A DNA stretch of 64,000 nt from G965230065 sp965230065 (GTDB taxonomy: Bacteria > Bacteroidota > Bacteroidia > Cytophagales > Cyclobacteriaceae). Shown in pieces: positions 27,271 through 35,185 of the stretch (position 1 is the stretch's first letter; every line of letters starts with the position of its first letter). Made by a program: the position numbers and the translations under genes. The stretch is taken from assembly GCA_965230065.1 (NCBI GenBank), contig OZ245942.1, positions 1,612,001-1,676,000 on the forward strand, read 5' to 3'. The notes beneath the pieces are model-generated. The model saw only the letters and a list, made by a program, of their open reading frames with translations, had not been told where the DNA came from and ran no database searches.

Positions 27271-28035
27271 ATGAAATACAGTATAAGTATATTAGTTTTA
27301 TGTTTGATTTTTAGCATCCCTACATCTTCTTTTTCTCAATCGCAAGATCGGGTAGTAGACAGCAGCAACAACGGCTGGTATTTTTATATCGGCTCTTTTA
27401 AGCTGAGCGATAATTTTGGGCTGTATTCCGAACTGCACTTTCGCCGGGCCAATATCATTTCCGATCCACAACAGTTTTTATTCCGCCCCGGAATAGATTA
27501 TTTTTTAAATGAGCATGTGGTTTTCACCGTTGGGTATACCTATATTCTTTCGTATCCGTATGGCGAGCAGCCTTTGCCCACCGAAATCCCGGAAAATAAT
27601 ATTTGGGAACAGGTATTGCTAAAACATGCCGTTGGCAAGGTAGAATTTCAGCATCGTTACCGCTTTGAACAACGGTGGATTGGCAAGCCGGTGCCTGTTA
27701 ATAATGATTATGAAATTGACGGTACTGTTTTCGCCAACCGTTTCCGGTACAGGCTCACGGCCAAAATTCCTCTTTTCACGATTTCTGAAGAGAAAAATAC
27801 CGAATTGTTCCTGGCTATTTTTGATGAAATCTGGTTTCACCTGAACGATAACCTAAGCCCCAGGGCTTTGGACCAAAACTGGATTTACGCTGCCCTGGGT
27901 TATCAGTTTAATGCACAGGGTAATATACAATTAGGCTTCCTTGACCAATACCTGCTCAAGCCTGACGGGGTACACGTTGAAAATAACCCTACGCTGCAAG
28001 TGGGCTTTTTCTATAATCTTGATTTCAGAAATTAA
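27271..28035 (+). CDS. DUF2490 family outer membrane protein
   Basis: 254 aa with a signal peptide (cleavage near SFSQS). The rest is predicted barrel: repeated amphipathic strands such as WYFYIGSFKLSDNFGLYSELHFRR (about 30-53), VFTVGYTYILSYPYG, FQHRYRFEQRWIG and LQVGFFYNLDF at the end. The pattern, and the RYRFEQRW block in particular, fits DUF2490, a Bacteroidota outer membrane family of unknown function. It is followed 14 bases later by a D-lactate dehydrogenase-type gene; no functional tie is known. Confidence 0.82.
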   Translation: MKYSISILVLCLIFSIPTSSFSQSQDRVVDSSNNGWYFYIGSFKLSDNFGLYSELHFRRANIISDPQQFLFRPGIDYFLNEHVVFTVGYTYILSYPYGEQPLPTEIPENNIWEQVLLKHAVGKVEFQHRYRFEQRWIGKPVPVNNDYEIDGTVFANRFRYRLTAKIPLFTISEEKNTELFLAIFDEIWFHLNDNLSPRALDQNWIYAALGYQFNAQGNIQLGFLDQYLLKPDGVHVENNPTLQVGFFYNLDFRN

Positions 28036-28049
28036 ACTTTTTATACAGC

Positions 28050-29045
28050 ATGAATGTCGCCTTTTTCAGCACCAAACCGTATGACAAAACTTTTATGGAC
28101 CGGGTCAATGAAGCCTATGGTTTTGCATTCAGCTACTTTGAAGTCCCTTTGCGCAAAGACACGGCTATTTTGGCAAAAGATGCTGATGCAGTTTGTGTGT
28201 TTGTGAATGACAAACTGGATGCTGACACCATTGTCCAGTTAGCTGAACTTAATATTGGCCTGATTGCCTTACGTTGTGCGGGATTTAACAATGTAGACCT
28301 GAAAGCTGCCCACAAAGCAGGCATTAAAATAGTGAGGGTTCCGGCTTATTCGCCTTATGCGGTGGCTGAACATACGCTGGCCATGATTTTGACGCTGAAC
28401 CGAAAAACCCACCTGGCTTACCAAAGGGTACGCCACGGGAATTTTTCATTACAGGGTTTGATGGGTTTTGATTTGTTTGGAAAAACCGTGGGCGTAATCG
28501 GCACTGGAAAAATAGGAAGCATTTTCGCCAAAAACATGCTGGGTATCGGTTGCAACGTTTTGGCCTATGACCCTTATCCAAACCCAGAGCTTGAAGAGGT
28601 AAATGCAAAATACATATCACTTCCCGAAATTTTTAAGCAATCAGATATTATCTCTCTGCAATGTCCGCTTACTCCCGAATCGCATTATTTAATAAATGAG
28701 GAAACCATTGCACAGATGAAAGATGGAGTAATGCTCATCAATACCAGCCGGGGCGGATTGATTGATTCCAAAGCCTTGATTGGCGGTTTGAAAAGTGGAA
28801 AAATCGGTTACCTGGGGTTGGATGTGTATGAGCAGGAAGAAAATCTTTTCTTTGAAGATTTATCAGGGGAAATTATTCAAGATGATGTAATCGCCCGCCT
28901 CATGACTTTTCCCAATGTGCTGATTACGGCGCATCAGGCTTTTTTTACCGAAAATGCCATGAGCAATATTGCCGAGACTACCTTGCAAAACATCAAAGAT
29001 TTCCATGATGGGAAGGAGTTGGGAAATGAGGTGAAATTACCATAA
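28050..29045 (+). CDS. D-lactate dehydrogenase-type 2-hydroxyacid dehydrogenase
   Basis: 331 aa, NAD-dependent D-isomer 2-hydroxyacid dehydrogenase. NAD fold GVIGTGKIGSIFAKNM (about 149-164), catalytic arginine in INTSRGGLID, glutamate region in LGLDVYEQEENLFFED and histidine in LITAHQAFFTENAM. The long FFEDLSGEIIQDD insert matches fermentative D-lactate dehydrogenase (LdhA) rather than 3-phosphoglycerate dehydrogenase. Probable reaction: pyruvate to D-lactate. It starts 14 bases after the DUF2490 gene, so the two may share a transcript. Confidence 0.9.
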   Translation: MNVAFFSTKPYDKTFMDRVNEAYGFAFSYFEVPLRKDTAILAKDADAVCVFVNDKLDADTIVQLAELNIGLIALRCAGFNNVDLKAAHKAGIKIVRVPAYSPYAVAEHTLAMILTLNRKTHLAYQRVRHGNFSLQGLMGFDLFGKTVGVIGTGKIGSIFAKNMLGIGCNVLAYDPYPNPELEEVNAKYISLPEIFKQSDIISLQCPLTPESHYLINEETIAQMKDGVMLINTSRGGLIDSKALIGGLKSGKIGYLGLDVYEQEENLFFEDLSGEIIQDDVIARLMTFPNVLITAHQAFFTENAMSNIAETTLQNIKDFHDGKELGNEVKLP

Positions 29046-29201
29046 ACTGTATTTTTATTATTATGTAAGTCGGCTTGGCAACCGGGCTGCCGGAGCAGCC
29101 GCTCAACGTACACTGCAAATGGCCTTCAATTTTCGGATAGTTCTTTTTTAATCAGTAAATACCCTGGCCATCCTTTACCCTCATCCTGTTCATTCTGATT
29201 T

Positions 29202-29630
29202 TTATTCAGTTTTCCCCGGCTTAGGATTCAGTTTTTCATTCAAACTATCGGCCAGTTCCTGCGAAAGCAAAGCCTTGATTTCAACCCGGGCAATGCCTGC
29301 CTGCCGGAAACCCAGCGAATCGGCCACCCGGGGCGATACATCCACAATGCGCCCTTTTACAAACGGCCCCCGGTCGTTGATCCTAACGGTGGCTGATTTA
29401 CCGTTGTTCAAATTGGTAACCACTACTATTGTGCCCATAGGCAGGTAACGATGGGCAGCAGTGAGGCTGTCGGTGTGGAAGGGTTCCCCACTGGCGGTAG
29501 ATCTTCCCTGAAAATGATTGGCATAGTAAGAGGCTTCTCCCTGTTGCGTAAAATTGAATTCGGGTTTGGTGGTGTCGCAAGCAAAGAAGGTATATATCCA
29601 GAGGAAAACGGGAAAGAGTTTCAATATCAT
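29202..29630 (-). CDS. RlpA-like septal ring lytic transglycosylase (lipoprotein)
   Basis: 142 aa from the ATG at 29628-29630; a TTG nine codons upstream is less likely. The N-terminus MILKLFPVFLWIYTFFACD carries a lipobox (FFAC), so it is probably an outer membrane lipoprotein. The double-psi beta-barrel runs from about 30: GEASYYANHFQGRSTASGE, HRYLPMGTIVVVTNL, VRINDRGPFVKGRIVDVS and ARVEIKAL. RlpA-type enzymes cleave glycan strands lacking stem peptides during cell separation; key residues N, D and R of the INDRGP block are present. No SPOR domain follows, unlike in E. coli. Confidence 0.9.
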   Translation of the reverse strand: MILKLFPVFLWIYTFFACDTTKPEFNFTQQGEASYYANHFQGRSTASGEPFHTDSLTAAHRYLPMGTIVVVTNLNNGKSATVRINDRGPFVKGRIVDVSPRVADSLGFRQAGIARVEIKALLSQELADSLNEKLNPKPGKTE

Positions 29631-29793
29631 GCCTGACAAGGTTTGTTTGACACTCAAAACAAGGCAAAATTATTGAATTTAGGAAGGCATAATCATCGGG
29701 TAACCTTACTTTGTAAGTCATACCGAAGTATGGAGCATCTTGTCTTGGTCAGGACAATTGGACCGCAGCGGATGCCTCGTTAGCATTACCAGA

Positions 29794-29840
29794 ACCAGTC
29801 TGACGGCTATCTTCACTGAGCCGATAGCCGTCGGACCGGT
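29794..29840. repeat. Long hairpin downstream of trpA
   Basis: Arms AACCAGTCTGACGGCTATC (29793-29811) and GATAGCCGTCGGACCGGT (29823-29840) form an 18-bp stem with an A-C mismatch and one T-G pair, around an 11-base loop. No T-tract follows on either strand, so it is not a canonical intrinsic terminator. It lies in the 310-base gap between rlpA and trpA. Confidence 0.7.
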
Positions 29841-29940
29841 GGGGGAATGTCATTCTACCTTCATAATTTGGCATAAATTTTCTCTACTCGGCATGACTAT
29901 CGGAGGGAAAAGGCATTACGAGTAAAGAGCTAATTAAATA

Positions 29941-30732
29941 TTATGCGCCCTTTACCGACTGCACAAAGTGTTTGATATCTGCCTTTAAGTCTTTACTGTC
30001 TTTAAGTAATTTGATGAAGGCACTGCCAATGATGGCTCCTGAAGAGTGGGCACAAGCCTGCTGAAATGTTTCCCGGTTAGAAATACCGAAACCAATAAGG
30101 GTTGGGTTTTTCAATTGCATGGCAGCCACCCGCTGAAAGTAGGCTTTTTGCTCTTCGGTAATATCGCCTTTGGCGCCTGTAATGCTGGCAGAAGAAACCA
30201 TGTAGATAAACCCGTGAGAATTTTCGTCAATTTGCCGGATACGTTTTTCAGAAGTTTGAGGCGAAATCAGGAAAATATTGTGCAGGCCATGTTGTTCAAA
30301 CAAATCTTTGTACTCTTCCACATATTCCTGCACAGGCAAATCGGGCAGGATGAGGCCATCGATGCCTACTTCCTCACATTTTTGGCAAAAGTTTTCCATG
30401 CCGTACTGCATCACAGGGTTCAGATAGCCCATCAGCAAAATAGGAATATCTACTGTTTTGCGGATGTCTTTGATTTGTTCAAACAGCAGTTTCAGGGTCA
30501 TCCCGTTGTTGAGGGCGTCCGTACTGCTTTTCTGAATGGTAGGCCCATCGGCCACCGGGTCGGAAAAGGGCATGCCGATTTCGATGATGTCGGCCCTGGC
30601 TTCCTGCAGGTGTTGCATCACAGGCACGGTATCTTCCAGTTGGGGAAACCCGGCCGTAAAATATACGGAAAGAATATTTTCCTTTTTCGTTTCAAAAAGT
30701 TGATCTATGCGATTGGTGGTGATTGTTGGCAT
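29941..30732 (-). CDS. trpA: Tryptophan synthase alpha chain
   Basis: 263 aa TIM barrel that splits indole-3-glycerol phosphate to indole and glyceraldehyde 3-phosphate inside the alpha2-beta2 complex. Catalytic E51 and D62 are in IIEIGMPFSDPVADGPTIQ; LMGYLNPVMQYG, GLILPDLPVQEY and the phosphate-binding GFGISNRE region match the family. It follows trpB after an 85-base gap filled by a long palindrome. The other trp genes are not in the window. Confidence 0.96.
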   Translation of the reverse strand: MPTITTNRIDQLFETKKENILSVYFTAGFPQLEDTVPVMQHLQEARADIIEIGMPFSDPVADGPTIQKSSTDALNNGMTLKLLFEQIKDIRKTVDIPILLMGYLNPVMQYGMENFCQKCEEVGIDGLILPDLPVQEYVEEYKDLFEQHGLHNIFLISPQTSEKRIRQIDENSHGFIYMVSSASITGAKGDITEEQKAYFQRVAAMQLKNPTLIGFGISNRETFQQACAHSSGAIIGSAFIKLLKDSKDLKADIKHFVQSVKGA

Positions 30733-30759
30733 TTTGTATTGAATGTTATTGGGTATCAG

Positions 30760-30818
30760 GAAGCTAGAGGTTAGAAGCTAGAAGTTAGAAATATTTCTAG
30801 CTTCTAGCCTCTAACTTC
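30760..30818. repeat. Palindrome of CTAGA-type units between trpB and trpA
   Basis: About 59 bases built from repeats of GAAGCTAG/GAGGTTAG-like units, folding on the central AAATATTT into a stem of about 26 bp with a few mismatches at the variable C/T positions. One end touches the trpB stop codon (30818-30820). It is intercistronic, so it would appear in the trpBA mRNA. Confidence 0.75.
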
Positions 30819-32023
30819 TAATACTTCCCCCATTTAATATACGTTTCCAAATCTTTATCGCCCCGGCCCGAGAGGCTGATGACGACTACATCTTCAGAAG
30901 AAAGTTTCATCTGCTTCAAAGCCCCTAAAGCGTGGGCTGATTCTATAGCAGGAATGATACCTTCCAAACGACTGAGCTGCACACCTGCCTGCATGGATTC
31001 ATCATCGGTAATGCTGTAAAATTTGGCCCGGCCAGAATCGTACAAATGCGCATGCATGGGGCCAATGCCCGGGTAATCAAGCCCAGCTGAGATGGAATGG
31101 GGCTCGGTAACCTGCCCGTCGTCGGTTTGCATGAGCAGGGTTTTGCTTCCGTGCAAAATGCCTGTCTTTCCCAAAGCAGTGGTGGCAGCAGATTTTCCAG
31201 AATTTACACCCAGTCCGGCGGCTTCTACGGCCACGAGTTTTACGTCCGTTTCATCAAGAAAATGATAGTAAGCCCCGGCGGCATTGCTTCCCCCACCTAC
31301 ACAGGCCACCACATAATCGGGGTGTTCGCTCCCGGTTTTTTCCAAAAGTTGGGATTTAATTTCTTTACTTACCACCGACTGAAACCGGGCTACCATATCA
31401 GGATAAGGGTGTGGGCCAACAACAGAACCAATGATATAATGTGTATCTACCGGATTGTTGATCCAGTGGCGCATGGCTTCGTTGGTGGCGTCTTTCAGGG
31501 TTTGGCTACCCGAGGTGGCGGGCCTTACTTCCGCTCCCAAAATCCGCATTCTTTCCACATTGGGACGCTGCCTTTCAATATCAATTTGTCCCATGTAAAC
31601 AATGCACTCCATGCCCATGAGGGCGCAAACCGTAGCTGTAGCCACACCATGTTGCCCGGCTCCGGTTTCGGCGATAATCTTCTTCTTGCCAAGCTTGCGG
31701 GCCAGCAAAATCTGCCCGATGGTGTTGTTTACTTTATGTGCTCCCGTGTGGCAAAGGTCTTCCCGTTTCAGGTAAATTTGTGCATTGTAGGCTTCCGAAA
31801 GTCTGTTGGCAAAATACAGGGGGGTAGGCCGCCCCACATAATCGCGCAACAAATGATGGAATTCCTGCTGAAACTCCGTATCGTTGAGAATATTCAGATA
31901 ATTTACCCGCAATTCTTCTACATTGGGGTACAACATTTCCGGGATAAAAGCCCCGCCAAACTGTCCGTAATAGCCACGTTCGTTTACCTGATAAGGGCTT
32001 TGTGCTATATTCGTTGCTGTCAT
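30818..32023 (-). CDS. trpB: Tryptophan synthase beta chain
   Basis: 401 aa PLP enzyme joining indole and serine to tryptophan. PLP lysine K97 in CHTGAHKVNNT; the glycine-rich phosphate loop is CVGGGSNAAGAYYHF and the GRGDKDL motif is at the C-terminus. N-terminal RGYYGQFGGAFIPEMLYPN shows the TrpB1 type that works with TrpA. It is the first gene of the local pair, with a -7 element 24 bases upstream. The stop codon adjoins the palindrome that separates it from trpA. Confidence 0.97.
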   Translation of the reverse strand: MTATNIAQSPYQVNERGYYGQFGGAFIPEMLYPNVEELRVNYLNILNDTEFQQEFHHLLRDYVGRPTPLYFANRLSEAYNAQIYLKREDLCHTGAHKVNNTIGQILLARKLGKKKIIAETGAGQHGVATATVCALMGMECIVYMGQIDIERQRPNVERMRILGAEVRPATSGSQTLKDATNEAMRHWINNPVDTHYIIGSVVGPHPYPDMVARFQSVVSKEIKSQLLEKTGSEHPDYVVACVGGGSNAAGAYYHFLDETDVKLVAVEAAGLGVNSGKSAATTALGKTGILHGSKTLLMQTDDGQVTEPHSISAGLDYPGIGPMHAHLYDSGRAKFYSITDDESMQAGVQLSRLEGIIPAIESAHALGALKQMKLSSEDVVVISLSGRGDKDLETYIKWGKY

Positions 32024-32046
32024 CGCTGATTAATTTTTAGAAAGGT

Positions 32047-32054
32047 CAAAGATA
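32047..32054 (-). promoter_or_regulatory. -7 element upstream of trpB
   Basis: TATCTTTG on the minus strand is an exact -7 match, 24 bases before the trpB ATG. No TTG is seen at the normal -33 spacing, only one 29 bases further. The first gene after it is trpB, so trpBA may be transcribed apart from the rest of the tryptophan genes. Confidence 0.4.
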
Positions 32055-32212
32055 CGAAAAGAAGTGTAGGGGAGGAATATTTTCAAATGCAGATTATTTC
32101 TTTCTCCACTCTTTCAGGTGGTCATCTTGTAGGGGCCGTATGGGTTGGGTAGTTTGTGTTTAGATATTTTTTACCTTATATTGGTAATTTTTATTCGTGT
32201 TTTTTGGTAATT

Positions 32213-32220
32213 TAAATTTG
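32213..32220 (+). promoter_or_regulatory. Possible -7 element of the toxin-antitoxin pair
   Basis: TAAATTTG matches TANNTTTG and lies 31 bases before the toxin ATG at 32251. The -33 partner is unclear, but A+T content is high. Confidence 0.35.
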
Positions 32221-32250
32221 TCCAACTATTTTAGACATCAAAATGGTGGT

Positions 32251-32565
32251 ATGAAAGTAGTATTTGAAGATGACGCTTTGGCATACATTTATGTGGAGGG
32301 AAAAGAAAAAGGCAAACCAAAATTTCCGCCAGAAATTATCAGGGGATTTATTAAGAAGATACAAATAATACTTGGATTGAACAGCACGGCCGAATTAAGA
32401 AAAATGAAAGGGTTAAGGTTTGAAGCTTTACAAGGTAATTATGCTGGGTTCCATTCTATCAGAATCAATAACCAGTACAGAATAATACTAAAGCTACAAA
32501 ATGAAACGGATGGCAGTGTCACAATAGAAGTGCTCCATATATTTGAGATTACTGATTATCATTAA
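32251..32565 (+). CDS. higB: HigB/RelE-type toxin
   Basis: 104 aa from the ATG at 32251, which has a GGTGG ribosome site; the longer frame upstream is not supported. The fold is that of the plasmid-maintenance killer (HigB) branch of RelE/ParE toxins: KFPPEIIRGFIKKIQIILGL, then LRKMKGLRFEALQG, then FHSIRINNQYRIILKL, with the basic and aromatic residues used for ribosome-dependent mRNA cleavage. It precedes its antitoxin gene by 16 bases, the toxin-first order typical of HigBA. Confidence 0.9.
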   Translation: MKVVFEDDALAYIYVEGKEKGKPKFPPEIIRGFIKKIQIILGLNSTAELRKMKGLRFEALQGNYAGFHSIRINNQYRIILKLQNETDGSVTIEVLHIFEITDYH

Positions 32566-32581
32566 ACTTGAATAAAATATC

Positions 32582-32896
32582 ATGAACAATACAGAAAAAT
32601 ATACTGCATTTAATAAACGCGGGGAAAGGTTGCACTCAAAAGTTGCTATTCATCCCGGAGAGATATTGAAAGATGAAATAGAAGAAAGAGGGCTAAAGAA
32701 AAACTTTGTTGCCAATGCAGTGGGAATAAAGCCCAGTCATTTAAGTGAAATTTTTAAAGGGAAAAGAAATATATCTGCCGAACTTGCCCTACAGCTAGAA
32801 AAAGCCTTGGACATTGATGCCGAATTCTGGCTTCGTTTGCAGGCAGCACATGACCTTACCGTTGTGAGGAACAGGCACGAGGAAATGTCAGCGTAA
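32582..32896 (+). CDS. higA: HigA-type XRE antitoxin
   Basis: 104 aa. VAIHPGEILKDEIEERGLK opens the helix-turn-helix, with VANAVGIKPSHLSEIFKGKR as the recognition part and AEFWLRLQAAHDL closing it, exactly as in the HigA (VapI) antitoxin family. It would bind HigB and repress the pair. The first 20 residues (MNNTEKYTAFNKRGERLHSK) are an N-terminal extension. It is convergent with a DUF1080 gene, with an 18-bp inverted repeat in between. Confidence 0.92.
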   Translation: MNNTEKYTAFNKRGERLHSKVAIHPGEILKDEIEERGLKKNFVANAVGIKPSHLSEIFKGKRNISAELALQLEKALDIDAEFWLRLQAAHDLTVVRNRHEEMSA

Positions 32897-32900
32897 GTAA

Positions 32901-32963
32901 AACTTTGACAAAGCTATTTATGCTATGAAAACGGCAGCCCATTGCAATAGCTTTGTCAAAGTT
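32901..32963. repeat. 18-bp inverted repeat between higA and DUF1080 gene
   Basis: AACTTTGACAAAGCTATT (32901-32918) and AATAGCTTTGTCAAAGTT (32946-32963) are perfect inverted copies with a 27-base loop. Each arm also contains its own small palindrome CTTTG-A-CAAAG. It starts four bases after the higA stop and ends ten bases before the DUF1080 stop, so it could end transcription from both sides, though T-tracts are missing. Confidence 0.8.
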
Positions 32964-32973
32964 CAGGAATATC

Positions 32974-33663
32974 CTACTCCAATTCTTTAATCTTAATATT
33001 GCGGAACCAGATAGGTGCTCCGGCGTGCTTGCCCTGAAAACCGATGTTGCCTTTTGTGGGCAGTTCGGCAAATGGTGTGCTAAGCCATTCGGGGATTTCC
33101 GAGCCATCGGGGTTGGTTTTGGCGGAAGTCCACAAGCTCATGTCCATTTCTGTTACAGTTTTTCCGTTCAGCATTACCCATATCATTTTGTCTTTGCAGG
33201 TGATGGTATATTTGTTCCATTTACCTGGCTTTTTCACACGGCTTTCGCTGGCGGGCAAGTGGCCGAAGACAGCACCGCACTGCCAGGAAGCAGGGGAGTT
33301 GGCCCATTTTTCGGCATGGTCATCCGCAATTTGTATTTCCACAGAGTTGGGAATCCAGTTGTCGATATTGCTGGCATACACAATCACCCCACTGTTGGTG
33401 CCATCGGCGGTTTTAAATTCCAAATCAATTATAAAATTGTCGTATTCTTTTTCACTCCAAAGGGCTTTGTCTTCAGAAGCTGTTAAAACACCGTCTTCAA
33501 AACTCCACACCCCACCCGGACGAATGGCATTGGACAAATCGGAGGAAAATAAATCAGTCCAGCCCGTTTCGTTGGTTTTCGGGTGTTTTTTAGGCGGAAC
33601 CTGGGCGTGGATATTCGCAGCAAGAAATAAGGAAATACAGGCAAAAAGAAAGGTTTTTTTCAT
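32974..33663 (-). CDS. Secreted DUF1080 (3-keto-disaccharide hydrolase-like) protein
   Basis: 229 aa with signal peptide MKKTFLFACISLFLAANIHA-Q. The mature part is one DUF1080 domain with a concanavalin-like fold: GWTDLFSSDLSNAIRPGG, VWSFEDGVLTASED, YDNFIIDLEFKT, then SGVIVYASNID and the end GNIGFQGKHAGAPIWFRNIKIKEL. Members of this family have been linked to hydrolysis of 3-keto-sugars in the periplasm. It lies 43 bases after a second, more diverged DUF1080 gene. Confidence 0.85.
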   Translation of the reverse strand: MKKTFLFACISLFLAANIHAQVPPKKHPKTNETGWTDLFSSDLSNAIRPGGVWSFEDGVLTASEDKALWSEKEYDNFIIDLEFKTADGTNSGVIVYASNIDNWIPNSVEIQIADDHAEKWANSPASWQCGAVFGHLPASESRVKKPGKWNKYTITCKDKMIWVMLNGKTVTEMDMSLWTSAKTNPDGSEIPEWLSTPFAELPTKGNIGFQGKHAGAPIWFRNIKIKELE

Positions 33664-33705
33664 GGTAAGGATATTGTTAAGTTGTTCAAATCAAATTTCA
33701 ATCTT

Positions 33706-34539
33706 TTATTTCAGGTTTAAAATTTCCACTTTCCGAAAATCAATCGGTTGCCCTTCGCTTTGAAGAGCAATAAAGCCTTCTTTAAGTAGTTTTCCGTCCT
33801 GCTTCATGGCCGGGTCGTGCCCTTCTACAACCCCTCCTCCTATTTGAGGCTGGCTGTATTGCAAAACGGTATCCCCGTTGATGATGTGGGTAATCAGGGA
33901 ATCGCCCAGCACAATGGCCTCAGCCCGCACCCACTGGTCGCCATCGTAGGTTTTGGAAGTGGATGGGATGCAATGCCGGGGATCAACCTCGCCTTCGTAC
34001 ACCACATCCGTGCCTGGTGAACACATATTGCCGGTAGGCCGTGGATTGCCATCGCCCAGCCCGCCAAGGAACTGCATTTCCACGGAAATCGGCCAGTTTT
34101 GCTCCTTCGGCATCGTTCGGGGGTCTTGCGAATGAAACATGATGCCAGAGTTTCTGAGCGTATAATCCGGAGCGCCCGGGTACAGCCCACCTACAAAACG
34201 ATACTCTACTACCAGGTGAAAATGGGAATAAGGCTTTTTGTAATAAAGATGCCCGAATTGATCGTTGAAATCATCCCCATACTCATCATACCGTACTTGC
34301 AAAATACCATCTTCTACCCGAAAAGTATTGCCGTAATTTTCCCCAACTTCATGGTGGAAGATTTTCACAATCCAGTCGTCAATATCTTTTCCATTGAACA
34401 GGGATTCCCATTCTTTTTTGTTTTCATTGGCGCTTGTAGGTTCGTTTTTATCGGTATTTCCTGAGCAACCTGAAAATAGTAAGGAAATGATAAGGTAAGC
34501 AAGGGAAATATGGGTGGGTATAAGGTTATTTTGGTTCAC
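33706..34539 (-). CDS. Lipoprotein with DUF1080 domain
   Basis: 277 aa with a GTG start (34537-34539). The N-terminus AYLIISLLFSGCSGNTDKNE has a lipobox (FSGC), so it should be membrane-anchored. The domain begins KEWESLFNGKDIDDWIVKI and ends EGFIALQSEGQPIDFRKVEILNL, with a long middle segment (RNSGIMFHSQDPRTM, EMQFLGGLGDGNPRPTGNMC) typical of the longer DUF1080 subfamily. With the next gene it makes a tandem, one anchored and one soluble. Substrate unknown; probably a keto-sugar or similar glycan part. Confidence 0.85.
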   Translation of the reverse strand: MNQNNLIPTHISLAYLIISLLFSGCSGNTDKNEPTSANENKKEWESLFNGKDIDDWIVKIFHHEVGENYGNTFRVEDGILQVRYDEYGDDFNDQFGHLYYKKPYSHFHLVVEYRFVGGLYPGAPDYTLRNSGIMFHSQDPRTMPKEQNWPISVEMQFLGGLGDGNPRPTGNMCSPGTDVVYEGEVDPRHCIPSTSKTYDGDQWVRAEAIVLGDSLITHIINGDTVLQYSQPQIGGGVVEGHDPAMKQDGKLLKEGFIALQSEGQPIDFRKVEILNLK

Positions 34540-34607
34540 TGCTTTTTAGGTTTTAGTGGGAGGATTGTCAATATTAGCATTTCATACCGTCTGGTCAAAA
34601 ACTTTTC

Positions 34608-35084
34608 CTACAAATACATCCACTGGTCAAACACGGCTGCTTGTCCACAGTACTGCTCCTTTTCATCCACGATATTCCAAACGGTCGCTTTTTCTATCAT
34701 AAACCTTTTTCCGGTGGCAGCAATGCGGATGCCGCTGTAATCGTCAATAAAGCCTTCCCGGGTAACCCTTGCCATAAAACGGGCACGCTCCTCCCTGTTC
34801 ACCGGTTCGGCCGATTTTCGGGAAGGGAGCTGGGTAAAATCTTCCCACTCCATTTCAAAAAGGTTGAGGGAAGTTTGGTTGCCAAAATTGAAAATCGGGT
34901 CGGCTTCAGTACCATGCGAAACCAGGGCAAAAGGGGCGTAAAATAATTGTTTTATCAGTTCCTCATTGGAAGATTGAATAGGCAGCAGTTTTTTTTCCGT
35001 CCACCGCTCAAAGCTGCTGCAAAGAAGTTGTGCGTGGCGGTGGTAGAAGGGAGTATTGAGGATGAAAGGGATGGGGTAGTTCAT
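34608..35084 (-). CDS. MEKHLA domain protein
   Basis: 158 aa from the ATG at 35082-35084. Most of the chain is a MEKHLA domain, a PAS-like fold: YHRHAQLLCSSFERWT, LFYAPFALVSHGTEADPIFNFGNQTSLNLFEMEWEDFTQLPSRKSAEP and GKRFMIEKATVWNIVDE. It has no output domain and no signal peptide, and its ligand is unknown. Gene order puts it after moaE behind a hairpin, so it may be a separate transcript. Confidence 0.85.
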   Translation of the reverse strand: MNYPIPFILNTPFYHRHAQLLCSSFERWTEKKLLPIQSSNEELIKQLFYAPFALVSHGTEADPIFNFGNQTSLNLFEMEWEDFTQLPSRKSAEPVNREERARFMARVTREGFIDDYSGIRIAATGKRFMIEKATVWNIVDEKEQYCGQAAVFDQWMYL

Positions 35085-35106
35085 CAACTTAAATATTTTA
35101 AACCTT

Positions 35107-35168
35107 AAACCCTTCAGGTTTCAGCGATAATTAAATGCTATAAAAATTGCTTAAAACCTGAAGGGTTT
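35107..35168. repeat. 15-bp inverted repeat between moaE and MEKHLA genes
   Basis: AAACCCTTCAGGTTT (35107-35121) and AAACCTGAAGGGTTT (35154-35168) are perfect inverted copies around a 32-base A+T-rich loop. On the minus strand no T-tract follows, so a terminator role is doubtful. Confidence 0.7.
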
Positions 35169-35185
35169 TATTCAATTAAAAAAAT

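Noticed and set aside
29080..29110. Short GGCTGC-CGGA-GCAGCC hairpin after the D-lactate dehydrogenase gene
   Set aside because: Only six base pairs, no T-tract; too weak to call.
20515..29630. A defence island built around the SF1 helicase
   Set aside because: The neighbours are QueA, AcpH, an outer membrane protein and metabolic genes; no nuclease or known defence partner is adjacent.
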